This document shows, in pieces, positions 1 to 7,537 of a stretch of DNA of 34,492 bases. The stretch is taken from positions 1-34,492 of the forward strand of contig CAWZYX010000020.1 of assembly GCA_963966315.1 (NCBI GenBank), read 5' to 3'. The translations under genes and the position numbers were made by a program. The DNA is from Winogradskyella_A sp963966315. Lineage in GTDB: Bacteria; Bacteroidota; Bacteroidia; Flavobacteriales; Flavobacteriaceae. Every line of letters starts with the position of its first letter. The stretch's first letter is position 1. The notes under the pieces are model-generated. The model was not told the origin of the DNA. It did not search any database and saw nothing but the letters and a program-made list of their open reading frames with translations.

Positions 1-166
1 GTATAATCCAACCGTTACTGTAATTAAATACGATTACCTTATTCAGAATGGTTGTCTCGAAAACAACTGTTTTAAAAATACCGTTCTGAACCAGTACATC
101 AAGAATGACTTTGACCATCAGGAGGTCGATCAAAGTAGCAAGAAGTCTTTTATAAATTGGTTTCAT
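1..166 (-). CDS. RDD-family membrane protein, N-terminal part only (cut by window edge)
   Basis: A minus-strand frame opens with ATG at 166 and stays open to the left edge, giving the first 55 residues. It begins MKPIYKRLLATLIDLLM, which fits the N-terminal signature of RDD proteins: an Arg on the first helix followed by a LID-type Asp motif in a membrane segment. A second hydrophobic stretch (VLDVLVQNG region) follows. RDD proteins are small multi-pass membrane proteins, some linked to ion exchange, but most have no defined role. An in-frame ATG at 301 would add 45 residues that do not look like RDD sequence, so 166 is preferred. Upstream is an AT-rich leader with GGTGG about 15 nt before the start. 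The same DNA is also open on the plus strand (2-283), so the family call rests on the RDD-like motif. Confidence 0.6.
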   Translation of the reverse strand, partial: MKPIYKRLLATLIDLLMVKVILDVLVQNGIFKTVVFETTILNKVIVFNYSNGWII

Positions 167-467
167 ACGTATTTTAATTTCCACCGCAATTGCAATATCT
201 ATTATATTTATGCCTTCTGTCTTTATTCTTACATTTTGAAAAAGATTAGCAGCAAAGCACAAACTTCTGAAGGTTGCACTTAGCTGCCTAATCCAATACA
301 TAATGTTAACCGTCGGCTTAACGTTTCATTCTTTTACTGAAATCTAAATAAATAAAAGTATCAGTACAGGAATAATTGCCTTCTTTAAAGAGTACTTGAT
401 ATTCCAACTTTTGGTTTTTGAATGATCATAATATTGTATGACAGCAGTTGATCACTACCAATAATTC
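167..467. other. Intergenic stretch, no gene recognised
   Basis: This AT-rich stretch separates the RDD gene from the 60-aa membrane protein. It contains an imperfect dyad around 303-320 (GTTAACCG then CGGCTTAAC, one bulged base). I see no convincing promoter, RNA gene or repeat. The -7 box for the RDD gene could not be identified. Confidence 0.4.
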
Positions 468-650
468 TTAAGAGGACCTCTTTGACTTTCGAAAATAATA
501 AAGAATTAATACTAAATTCAGACCCCAAAAAGTAATTATAAACCAGAACTTATTTGAAAGACCAACAGTGACAAAATGGTCTATCAAAAGGAAACTGACC
601 AATACTATGAGAATTACCAAACTCACTAATATGACTTTATAACTTTGCAT
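468..650 (-). CDS. Small two-helix membrane protein (unknown; possible partner of the upstream gene)
   Basis: A 60-residue protein with two clear membrane helices (about residues 5-24 and 34-53) and a basic C-terminal tail, RKSKRSS. The charge distribution suggests a hairpin with both ends in the cytoplasm. I do not recognise the family. It starts 18 nt after the stop of the 225-aa gene on the same strand, so the two are probably co-transcribed. The arrangement of an exported Cys-rich hydrophobic protein followed by a tiny basic-tailed membrane protein resembles bacteriocin/immunity pairs, but this is inference from layout and topology only. It could equally be a small membrane protein of unrelated function. 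Confidence 0.55.
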   Translation of the reverse strand: MQSYKVILVSLVILIVLVSFLLIDHFVTVGLSNKFWFIITFWGLNLVLILYYFRKSKRSS

Positions 651-668
651 AGTTAAAAACCAAATAAA

Positions 669-1346
669 TTATAACCTACAAGTGAAGTATCCTAAAGCAA
701 CTATACCAGTTGCAACGCTGCCAGCGAATGCACAGGGTGGACACCACCAGCCAGTTAGACCGGTAAAAGCGGTTCCAGCCATGACCAAATCGGTTGTTTG
801 CTGCTCACACTCTTCTCTTGTCATATCTCGATCTGAAAGAGAAGTTAACAAATCTATTTCAGCAGTCCAAATATCTTGTGAAGTTTCATAAGCATTTACC
901 TTAATCATATCTCCATAATCCCCATTGGGTAACTCATGGTAAACTAATATTTCATTATCAGGTAATGAACCTACATAAAGAATTCCAGCATAAACTCCGT
1001 CATTACTGATTTCATAAAAATCAGTATGTAAAATTTCATACCCCTGAGCGTTAGGTAAATATTCAAAAGGATTAGAGTTTCGATTGTTTTCCGTAATTTC
1101 CGATTTGCTTAAAAGAGATATCGAATTATGAATATTATTCTCGGCACTAAGCTCGGTTATCATTTGATTAAATTGTTCAAGATTATCAATTTTGACAGAC
1201 TCAGATTGATCAATATCTTCAATACTTGCGTTATCACAATACGTCAAAAATACCATACCAATACAAATGACCCCCATTTTTAGCTTAGGGACAGTTTTGT
1301 TAATTACTTCGTAAATAGAACTTGAATGTTTTTTTAATTTTCTCAT
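669..1346 (-). CDS. Putative exported protein with hydrophobic Cys-rich C-terminus (unknown, bacteriocin-like layout)
   Basis: A 225-aa protein. A Lys-rich N-terminus (MRKLKK) precedes a hydrophobic segment at about 24-36 ending at Cys37 (LTYC), so it may be exported, possibly as a lipoprotein with a poor lipobox. Residues 40-175 are polar and acidic. The last 45 residues change character: Cys180, then a Gly/Ala-rich hydrophobic stretch with WWCPPC (Cys202, Cys205) and Cys223 three residues from the end. Four Cys in a hydrophobic C-terminal domain behind a long leader recalls two-part precursors of peptide bacteriocins, but no named family was recognised. An internal ATG at 1277 (Met24) is an alternative start that would place the hydrophobic segment at the extreme N-terminus. 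The gene is AT-rich compared with the housekeeping block and is followed by the 60-aa membrane protein. Confidence 0.6.
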   Translation of the reverse strand: MRKLKKHSSSIYEVINKTVPKLKMGVICIGMVFLTYCDNASIEDIDQSESVKIDNLEQFNQMITELSAENNIHNSISLLSKSEITENNRNSNPFEYLPNAQGYEILHTDFYEISNDGVYAGILYVGSLPDNEILVYHELPNGDYGDMIKVNAYETSQDIWTAEIDLLTSLSDRDMTREECEQQTTDLVMAGTAFTGLTGWWCPPCAFAGSVATGIVALGYFTCRL

Positions 1347-1440
1347 GACAATTTAAATTTAAATTAATGACGTGCTGCTCATTGCAGCTATCAAAACTCT
1401 TTTGACATTATAAAATTAAAAGAACTCAATATCAGATAGT

Positions 1441-1455
1441 TGTGGAAAAACCACA
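1441..1455. promoter_or_regulatory. Palindrome TGTGGAAAAACCACA, operator candidate 1
   Basis: A perfect 5-bp inverted repeat with a 5-nt A-rich spacer, about 95 bp upstream of the start of the 225-aa gene. It matches the second palindrome at 1605-1619 in arms and spacing. Dimeric LuxR/NarL-type regulators bind such dyads, and a gene of that type lies next door. Binding is inferred. Confidence 0.45.
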
Positions 1456-1604
1456 GAGCCATATTTAAAAAAGTTATGATTTCTATAAAAAGAAATTAGA
1501 AAACCACCCTTCTGGCGCCATCCCACTAGAAGCTATCAGGGTTTTTAAGCACTTCCCCCTAACTTAAATCGGGCGAATCCATTGATTTTGAACAGCTTGA
1601 CAAA

Positions 1605-1619
1605 TGTGGTAAAACCACA
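1605..1619. promoter_or_regulatory. Palindrome TGTGGTAAAACCACA, operator candidate 2
   Basis: The same arms and spacer length as the copy at 1441-1455, differing at a single spacer base, with centres 164 bp apart. It lies about 88 bp upstream of the response regulator ATG. Flanking bases TTGA and TCAA extend the dyad imperfectly. Possible autoregulatory site. Confidence 0.45.
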
Positions 1620-1706
1620 AATTTTCAAAGCAGATTTCAAAATATTTCATTTTTAACGTAAATTTAAAGAACATGTTCAAGGATGTAATTCTGATACTTG
1701 CTGTTA

Positions 1707-2363
1707 ATGGTTGCTCAACCTGTTCACATATTAATTATTGAAGATCACGCTCTGGTTACCGAAAGCTATAAGACTATCCTCCATTCCATAGAGGAGCAGG
1801 ACTTTGTCGTCGATGTCGCACTAAATTGTGACGCTACCCTCGAACGATTAATGGCTAAGTCCTTTAACCTCATACTTTTGGATATTCAGTTACCGGCCTC
1901 GTCTGATCGCAAATTTTTAGACGGTGAGGATCTGGGCATCTTCATCAGAAAGCATCAGCCAGAGGCAAAAATTCTGGTCATTACAGCCATTGCAGAACCC
2001 TTAAGAATCGAAAGTGTTTTTAAGTACATTGACCCGGAAGGTTTCATCATTAAATCCGACGTCAACTCCAGGGATGTCCGTCTGGCCATCCAACAGCTTT
2101 TACGGGGAAGAACTTTTTTCAGCAGCAGTACAAACCCTTACAGAAGGCTGCCTAAAAGTTCTCGTGAACTCATTGACGATTATGACCGTAAAATCCTGTA
2201 CCACTTGTCCCTCGGTGAAAAGACCAAGGACCTTCAGAAATTCGTCCCTCTTTCCAAACGCGGTATCGAGGAACGCAAAGTAAAGCTAAGAGATCTGTTT
2301 GGGATTGATAAAAACTCGGAGACCAACCTCATCAAAGAAGCCAAAAAGAGAAATATCATCTAG
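1707..2363 (+). CDS. Response regulator, NarL/LuxR type
   Basis: A 218-aa two-component response regulator and probable DNA-binding transcription factor. The receiver domain spans about residues 5-125: acidic pair Glu12-Asp13, phospho-acceptor Asp59 in LILLDIQLP, a Thr in LVITA near 95, and Lys in IIKSD near 118. A short insert follows Asp59 (ASSDRKFLDGEDLG), as in many Bacteroidota regulators. The C-terminal 60 residues form a LuxR-like helix-turn-helix (DRKILYHLSLGEKTKDLQ onward), although it is divergent. ATG at 1707 is chosen. A TTG at 1698 would add three residues and cannot be excluded. No cognate sensor kinase is in the window. The gene is convergent with trkH, and the two stop codons overlap in one CTAG. 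The paired palindromes upstream suggest auto-regulation and control of the divergent gene, which is inferred. Confidence 0.85.
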   Translation: MVAQPVHILIIEDHALVTESYKTILHSIEEQDFVVDVALNCDATLERLMAKSFNLILLDIQLPASSDRKFLDGEDLGIFIRKHQPEAKILVITAIAEPLRIESVFKYIDPEGFIIKSDVNSRDVRLAIQQLLRGRTFFSSSTNPYRRLPKSSRELIDDYDRKILYHLSLGEKTKDLQKFVPLSKRGIEERKVKLRDLFGIDKNSETNLIKEAKKRNII

Positions 2364-3853
2364 CGCTTCCTCCAAAAGAAAGGTGTGAGCAGGATCAGGA
2401 TGGTGAACAGTTCCAATCTACCAAGTAACATCATAAAACTTGCCCACCACTTTCCCAGAGGAGGGAGGGCCGAATAGTTGTTCACCGGTCCGAAGTCGCC
2501 TAAGGCAGGCCCCACATTTCCCAAACTCGACGCCGAAAGACCAATGGCCGACTGGAAATCGATCTGAAACATACTAAAGACCAAGGCCCCTATGATGAAT
2601 AGGAGCATGTACAGTATGAAAAACCCCAGAATATTGAACACGATATCCTTGGACACCGATTTATTGTTATAGCGCACCGGTAAGATGGCATTGGGATGTA
2701 AGGCTCTGTTAAACTCCAGGAAACCATTCTTGATGAGTACCAAATGGCGTACCACCTTTACACCACCTGCGGTACTTCCGGCCGAACCTCCTAAAAACAT
2801 GAGACCAAAAAAGAAGACCGTTAAAAAAGGAGTCCATGCCGTGTAGTCTGCCGTAACAAAACCTGTGGTGGTCACTACGGCCAGTACCTGAAACAAAGCA
2901 TGTCTGAAGGCACTTTCAAACTCTCCAAACACCATTGGATGATCGACCGTAGACCTGGATACGTCTGCCCTAAAATAGATTAGTACTGCGGCAACAAGGG
3001 TAAAAATAGCAATGAACTTAAAGTACAGTTTAAATTCTTCGTCCTTGATCACTTTCTGGACTTTACCCTTAAACGCAAAATAGCTCAGGACAAAATTGGT
3101 CCCAGCCAGAAACATAAAGAGCATGACAATGTACTGAATCAAAGGGCGGTCATTCCAATAGGCCAGACTGGCATTTTTAGTCGAAAAACCACCGGTTGAT
3201 AAGGTGCTTAAAGCATGGTTAATGGCATCGAAAAAGGACATCCCGGCCACCTTCAACAGGATGGTCTCTGCAGCCGTGTATCCAAAATAGATAAGCCACA
3301 ATCTTTTAGCTGTATCTGTGATCCTGGGGTGTAGCTTATCGCCTCCGGGACCCGGAGCCTCGGCTGCAAACAGCTGCATTCCCCCAATGCCGAGTAAAGG
3401 TAATATGGCAATTGCCAGCACGATGATGCCCATCCCACCAATCCAATGGGTTAAGCTTCTCCAGAAGAGGACCCCATAAGGCAACACCTCTATATTGTTA
3501 ATGACACTGGCACCTGTAGTGGTGTAACCGGACATGGTTTCAAAAAAAGCATCCGTAAAAGAAGCGACAGACCCCGTCATGACATACGGCAGGGTTCCCG
3601 AAAGTGACATGATGATCCAGCCAAAGGCCACCACGATATACCCCTCACGTTTGTTCAGCTCTTTTCGGTGATTTCTGGTGGCCAACATCATAATCGATCC
3701 CATTAAAAGGGTGAACAAGCCTGCCAGAGATAGTTCTAAGGTCACCCCGTCTGCATAGATCGCACTGACCAATGCGGCCAGTAACATAAACCCGCCATTA
3801 AAAAGTAAAAGCAGACCTAGGAAGTGAAAAATGATCTTATAGTTCAGTTTCAT
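2360..3853 (-). CDS. trkH: Trk potassium uptake protein TrkH
   Basis: A 497-aa inner-membrane K+ channel subunit of the Trk/Ktr/HKT superfamily, driven by membrane potential or proton gradient and gated by TrkA. The four pore-loop filter segments are visible: TTTGAS (111-116), STGGFST (219-225), TTTGFVT (328-334) and SLGNVGP (443-449), each with the filter Gly. The intramembrane gating segment GGSAGSTAGGVKVVRH is at 355-370. The length fits TrkH (about 480-500 aa). It follows trkA on the same strand with a 43-bp gap, so the two are likely one operon. Its stop overlaps that of the convergent response regulator. Confidence 0.95.
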   Translation of the reverse strand: MKLNYKIIFHFLGLLLLFNGGFMLLAALVSAIYADGVTLELSLAGLFTLLMGSIMMLATRNHRKELNKREGYIVVAFGWIIMSLSGTLPYVMTGSVASFTDAFFETMSGYTTTGASVINNIEVLPYGVLFWRSLTHWIGGMGIIVLAIAILPLLGIGGMQLFAAEAPGPGGDKLHPRITDTAKRLWLIYFGYTAAETILLKVAGMSFFDAINHALSTLSTGGFSTKNASLAYWNDRPLIQYIVMLFMFLAGTNFVLSYFAFKGKVQKVIKDEEFKLYFKFIAIFTLVAAVLIYFRADVSRSTVDHPMVFGEFESAFRHALFQVLAVVTTTGFVTADYTAWTPFLTVFFFGLMFLGGSAGSTAGGVKVVRHLVLIKNGFLEFNRALHPNAILPVRYNNKSVSKDIVFNILGFFILYMLLFIIGALVFSMFQIDFQSAIGLSASSLGNVGPALGDFGPVNNYSALPPLGKWWASFMMLLGRLELFTILILLTPFFWRKR

Positions 3854-3896
3854 TTTCTGAGCTAAGCCCTAATAAACAGGGCATTCATTAAAATTA

Positions 3897-5246
3897 TCAG
3901 GCAAAGAAAGCTTCTACTTCAGAGATGGACCGCGGTAAACAACAGACCACCACCCGATCACCTGATTCTATCCTGAAGCTTCCCAGAGGGATCAACCCTT
4001 CTCCATTCCTGATCACACCGCCAAATATAGCGGATTTGGGAAAATCCAGGTCCTTAATTCTGCGATTGGTAATTTTTGATTTTGGCTTCACCACAAATTC
4101 AAGCAATTCGGCATTCATATTGGTGAGTTTGGTCATGGCCACTACTTCCCCTTTTCTTATGTATCTGAAAATGCTATTGGCAGCAAGTAGTTTTTTATTG
4201 ATCAGCGTATCGATTCCGATGGACTGAGATAGTTGAAAATAGTCCATGTTTTCTACCAAAGCAATGGTCTTTTTGACACCTTTATTCTTTGCTAAAAGAC
4301 AGGACATGATGTTGGTCTCCGAATTCCCGGTCACTGATATAAAGGCATCCATCTCAGAAATATTCTCCTCTTCCAGAATTTCTACATTTCGACCATCCCC
4401 ACAGATGACCAGGGCATTTGGCAGGTCGTCTGCCAGCTCCTCTGCAATGGACTTGCGGCTCTCAATGAGTTTTACGTTGAACTTACTGGCGCAGAGGTCC
4501 CGAGCTGTTTTATACCCTATTTTACTACCTCCAAGGATCATCACGTTCTTAATACCCAACTTCACCTTCCCGGAAAGGTCAAATAGTTCCTTATCTCCTC
4601 CTTTGGAGGTCATAAACACCACCTTGTCTCCCTCTTTAAACTGAGTATCTCCTCTCGGTATGATGGTATACTGAGTGGCATAGCGCTGAATAGCAATCGG
4701 AATAAAATGAAGGTCTGAATAGAGTTCTGCTGCTTCCTTTACCGTTTTTCCCACAAAACTAGCGGTCCGAGAGAGACGCAGTCCCAGCATGGTGAGCGCT
4801 CCTTCCTCAAATTCATAGGTGTCGTTAAATCCGTACTGATTGAGCAGCAGTTCTATTTCGGCAGAAGCAAGGGACTCTGGTGAGATCAGTTCGTCAATCC
4901 CAAACTGCGAGAACCCAATTGTATCCTTGTGGTCTATAAATTCTGTATTTGAGATTCTGGCGATGGTCCGTTCGGCCCCAAGCTGTTTGGCTAAGACACA
5001 CGAAGTAATATTAGTAGTTTCTGAGGATGTTACCGCAATAAATAAGGCCGTTGAGTCGATTCGGGCATCTTTGAGAATAGAAATGGAAGTAGCGTCTCCT
5101 TTAATGGTCCTAATGTCCAAATGCTCCCCTGCATAGGTTAAGCTCTCTTTTTTATTGTCGATAAGGGTGATTTCCTGAGACTCGTATGATAAAAGCTTGG
5201 CCAAATGAAACCCTACTTCTCCGGCTCCGGCAATGATGATTTTCAT
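3897..5246 (-). CDS. trkA: Trk system regulatory protein TrkA
   Basis: A 449-aa cytoplasmic gating subunit of the Trk K+ transporter with two tandem RCK modules. The first Rossmann fold starts at residue 4 with IAGAGEVGFHLA and the acidic LIDNKKE strand end that binds NAD(H). The second starts near 235 with MILGGSKIGYKTA. A TrkA-C domain follows each (around 150-225 and 370-449). The double-RCK length matches E. coli-type TrkA rather than single-RCK KtrA. First gene of the trkAH operon. A TATATTTG box on the minus strand at 5271-5278 places the transcription start about 20 nt before the ATG. Confidence 0.95.
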   Translation of the reverse strand: MKIIIAGAGEVGFHLAKLLSYESQEITLIDNKKESLTYAGEHLDIRTIKGDATSISILKDARIDSTALFIAVTSSETTNITSCVLAKQLGAERTIARISNTEFIDHKDTIGFSQFGIDELISPESLASAEIELLLNQYGFNDTYEFEEGALTMLGLRLSRTASFVGKTVKEAAELYSDLHFIPIAIQRYATQYTIIPRGDTQFKEGDKVVFMTSKGGDKELFDLSGKVKLGIKNVMILGGSKIGYKTARDLCASKFNVKLIESRKSIAEELADDLPNALVICGDGRNVEILEEENISEMDAFISVTGNSETNIMSCLLAKNKGVKKTIALVENMDYFQLSQSIGIDTLINKKLLAANSIFRYIRKGEVVAMTKLTNMNAELLEFVVKPKSKITNRRIKDLDFPKSAIFGGVIRNGEGLIPLGSFRIESGDRVVVCCLPRSISEVEAFFA

Positions 5247-5270
5247 TAATTGTGCTCTTGAATGCTAAGA

Positions 5271-5278
5271 CAAATATA
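5271..5278 (-). promoter_or_regulatory. -7 box of trkAH promoter (TATATTTG on minus strand)
   Basis: CAAATATA on the plus strand reads TATATTTG on the minus strand, matching the Bacteroidota SigA -7 consensus TAnnTTTG, 25 bp upstream of the trkA ATG. No TTG was found at the usual -33 spacing. Confidence 0.5.
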
Positions 5279-5357
5279 CGTTTTATTTGATGCAACACTT
5301 CTTAAATTCGACCTTCAGAATGTTAATTGCGACATAGGAACACGATTCATAATACAG

Positions 5358-5365
5358 TATATTTG
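5358..5365 (+). promoter_or_regulatory. -7 box of ubiE-porT promoter (TATATTTG)
   Basis: Matches TAnnTTTG exactly and sits 10 bp before the ubiE ATG at 5376. If used, transcription would begin a few bases before the start codon, giving a near-leaderless mRNA. It also argues against a start upstream at 5262. There is no well-spaced -33 TTTG. Confidence 0.45.
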
Positions 5366-5375
5366 CCAAAAGAAA

Positions 5376-6107
5376 ATGATAGAAAAAGTTAAGCCATACA
5401 AGAAAAGTAATCAGGATAAAAAGCAACAGGTAACCCAGATGTTCGATACCATCTCAAAAGAGTACGACGGACTTAACAGGGTCATCTCTTTTGGCATTGA
5501 TATCAAGTGGAGAAACAAGGTAGTTGATTTGGTTGGCAATACCCATCCTAAGAGGGTACTCGATGTTGCGACCGGCACCGGAGATCTGGCTATTAGCTTG
5601 TGTAAAAGTGGTGCCAGTGAGATCATAGGCCTGGATATCAGTGCAGGCATGCTTGAGATCGGCAAAGTGAAGGTTAAAGAAAAATCACTGGATAGCCGTA
5701 TCAAAATGATGATCGGCGATTCGGAAAACCTGCCTTTTGACGAAAATTCATTTGATGCGATCACGGTGGCCTTTGGCATTAGAAACTTTATGAACCTAGA
5801 TAAGGGGCTCTCAGAAATACAGCGCGTGCTCAAGCCTGGTGGTTTGTTTGTGATCCTGGAAACATCGGTACCTACAAAAACCCCTTACAAACAGGGTTAT
5901 AAGTTTTACTCTAATTATATTTTGCCTAATATTGGCAAACTGTTTTCTAAAGACAAAAGTGCTTACAGGTATTTAAGCGAATCGGCTTCGGTCTTCCCAT
6001 ATGGAGAGGAACTGAACAATATTTTAAGAAAAAACGGGTTTATTAACGTTGAAGATTTACCTCAAACCTTTGGTGTTGCTTCCATTTATACTGCTTCAAA
6101 AGCTTAA
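5376..6107 (+). CDS. ubiE: Demethylmenaquinone methyltransferase (UbiE/MenG)
   Basis: A 243-aa SAM-dependent C-methyltransferase. In Bacteroidota it makes menaquinone from demethylmenaquinone, the last step of the quinone pathway. Motif I VLDVATGTGD is at 61-70, the acidic strand end GLDIS at 85-89, GDSENLPF at 114-121, and the UbiE-specific VAFGIRNF at 131-138. The N-terminal MFDTISKEYDGLN is also typical. ATG at 5376 is chosen because the open frame back to 5262 adds 38 non-conserved residues and contains the candidate promoter. porT starts one base after the stop codon, an arrangement known from other Flavobacteriia. Confidence 0.93.
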   Translation: MIEKVKPYKKSNQDKKQQVTQMFDTISKEYDGLNRVISFGIDIKWRNKVVDLVGNTHPKRVLDVATGTGDLAISLCKSGASEIIGLDISAGMLEIGKVKVKEKSLDSRIKMMIGDSENLPFDENSFDAITVAFGIRNFMNLDKGLSEIQRVLKPGGLFVILETSVPTKTPYKQGYKFYSNYILPNIGKLFSKDKSAYRYLSESASVFPYGEELNNILRKNGFINVEDLPQTFGVASIYTASKA

Positions 6108-6108
6108 C

Positions 6109-6819
6109 ATGAGAATTTTTTTCAGCCTTCTTTTTATTGGATTGTCGTTGAGTTGTACTGCTCAGCTCTTTAGCAAAGAAAAAATCAAGAATAAGGAAAA
6201 CATGGATAAAGAGATACTGTCATGGGGTTATTATTTAGGCCTGAACAGTTTTGATTTTAAATTTAATTATGAAGAAGATCTGGAAGATATTCTCGTTGAA
6301 AGCACAGCCGGTTTCCAATTAGGACTGATTGGCGATTTACGGATTAATGATTATTTAAACTTACGTCTGGAACCCGGTGTGTTCTTCATTACTAGAAACC
6401 TGCAGTACGATGAGAGCTATTTTGAAGGTGAGGACTTTAATGATTCAGATTTACTACGTGAGGTAAAATCTACCTACGTACATTTTCCCCTACTGCTAAA
6501 AGCTTCAGCGAAAAGGATCAATAATTTTAAGCCCTTTCTCATTGGAGGAGTCTCTATGGCCCTGAACCTATCCAGTAACGAAAATAACCCTGACGACAAC
6601 AGCGCCGGGCAGTTTCGAATGACCAGCACCTCCTATTTCTATGAGGTGGGTTTTGGAGTAGATTTTTACCTTCCCTACTTTAAATTTACCCCTTCCATCA
6701 GAGGAATATTTGCCATAAACGATGAATTGATCAGGGATAATGACCCAGACAGTCCCTGGACAGGGAATATCAATTCCATGCAAACACGCGGGATTTTTGT
6801 TAACCTGGCCTTTCGCTAG
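6109..6819 (+). CDS. porT: PorT-family outer-membrane protein of the type IX secretion system (SprT)
   Basis: A 236-aa predicted outer-membrane beta-barrel. The signal peptide (MRIFFSLLFIGLSLSCTAQ) ends at about residue 19, with cleavage after Ala18 or Gln19. The mature part alternates aromatic and polar strands and has PorT-like features such as GYYLGLNSFDFK, QLGLIGDLRINDYLNLRLEP and SYFYEVGFGVDFYLP, ending in NLAFR. PorT is required for type IX secretion in Porphyromonas. In Flavobacterium the orthologue SprT sits next to ubiE, as here (1-bp gap). ATG at 6109 is preferred to a start at 6049, which lies inside ubiE and gives no signal peptide. The last 20 nt overlap the convergent methyltransferase gene. 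Confidence 0.88.
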   Translation: MRIFFSLLFIGLSLSCTAQLFSKEKIKNKENMDKEILSWGYYLGLNSFDFKFNYEEDLEDILVESTAGFQLGLIGDLRINDYLNLRLEPGVFFITRNLQYDESYFEGEDFNDSDLLREVKSTYVHFPLLLKASAKRINNFKPFLIGGVSMALNLSSNENNPDDNSAGQFRMTSTSYFYEVGFGVDFYLPYFKFTPSIRGIFAINDELIRDNDPDSPWTGNINSMQTRGIFVNLAFR

Positions 6820-7537
6820 ATCTTTTTATTTCACTCAGACAAATAGCGGTAGCCGTAGCCACATTAAGGCTCTCTGTTGAACTACTGTCACCATATTGAG
6901 GAATCGTGATTTTTTGGGCGATCAGCCCTTCAATCTCTCTCGAAATACCACGCGCCTCATTACCCATAACCAATGCAATATTTGATGGATAGGACTGTTC
7001 ATAAATAGACTGTCCGTCTAAAAAGGTACCGTATACGCCACCACTGTAATTATTTAAAAAAGATTTCAAGTCGGTATAATGCATCCTTACCCTTGCCAGA
7101 GATCCCATGGATGCCTGTACCACCTTGGGATTGTAACAGTCTACCGTTTCCTTACTACAGACAATTGTTGAAAGACCAAACCAGTCTGCCAGCCTGATAA
7201 TGGTTCCCAGGTTCCCGGGGTCTTTGATGTCATCAAGAATAAGAATAACGCCTTCAAGCTTTGGTTGACCTAATTCTTGAGGTATTTCAAAAAGTGCCAG
7301 AGAATCGTTGGGTGTTTTCAATTGAGTAATGCGTTTGAGATCCGCCTCGCTTACTTCATTTACCGTAAGGTCTTTAAACTGACTGGGGTTTGTGGTATAG
7401 ACAGATCGACAGATAAATGGTGAGTTTAAAAACTCAGAAATCCCTTTTACTCCCTCTACCGTAAATAATTGGTAAAGCGATCTGTTCTTTTTAAGACCAA
7501 GACTTTTAATTAACTTAATCTGATTCTTTGATAACAT
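6800..7537 (-). CDS. TrmH/SpoU-family RNA 2'-O-methyltransferase
   Basis: A 245-aa SPOUT-class enzyme transferring a methyl group from SAM to a ribose 2'-OH in rRNA or tRNA. An N-terminal substrate-binding domain (1-85) precedes the knotted catalytic domain. Motif 1 DPGNLGTIIRLADWFG is at 106-121 (Asn109, Arg115), motif 2 VMGNEARGIS at 190-199 (Asn193, Glu194), and motif 3 IPQYGDSSSTESLNVATA at 212-229 (Ser/Glu/Asn). The exact nucleotide target cannot be read from the sequence. RlmB-like and TsnR-like members both fit. Convergent with porT (20-nt overlap) and divergent from tamL, whose promoter lies in the 101-bp gap. Confidence 0.88.
   Translation of the reverse strand: MLSKNQIKLIKSLGLKKNRSLYQLFTVEGVKGISEFLNSPFICRSVYTTNPSQFKDLTVNEVSEADLKRITQLKTPNDSLALFEIPQELGQPKLEGVILILDDIKDPGNLGTIIRLADWFGLSTIVCSKETVDCYNPKVVQASMGSLARVRMHYTDLKSFLNNYSGGVYGTFLDGQSIYEQSYPSNIALVMGNEARGISREIEGLIAQKITIPQYGDSSSTESLNVATATAICLSEIKRSSERPG

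Larger units (their letters stand above)
1347..1706. other. Divergent intergenic region carrying two matching palindromes
   Basis: About 360 bp lie between the minus-strand exported-protein gene and the plus-strand response regulator. The region has no coding frame that I can support. Its visible structure is a pair of TGTGG-N5-CCACA inverted repeats (1441-1455 and 1605-1619). No full TTG/TAnnTTTG promoter pair was found for either gene. A near-match at 1585-1592 (TGATTTTG) is too weak to call. Confidence 0.6.

Noticed and set aside
2..283. Plus-strand frame open for 93 codons from the left edge
   Set aside because: It has no start in the window and is the antisense of a frame with an RDD-like motif. 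It reads Asn/Tyr/Cys-rich with no recognisable family.
682..891. Plus-strand 69-codon frame inside the Cys-rich exported-protein gene
   Set aside because: Shadow of the minus-strand gene, which has a signal-like N-terminus and a plausible downstream partner.
669..1346. Assignment to the fulvocin C-related or halocin C8-like families
   Set aside because: Only the general layout (Cys-rich hydrophobic tail) is shared. I could not match the cysteine spacing or flanking motifs.
5262..5375. N-terminal extension of UbiE
   Set aside because: Not conserved in the family, and overlaps both the ubiE and trkA promoter boxes.
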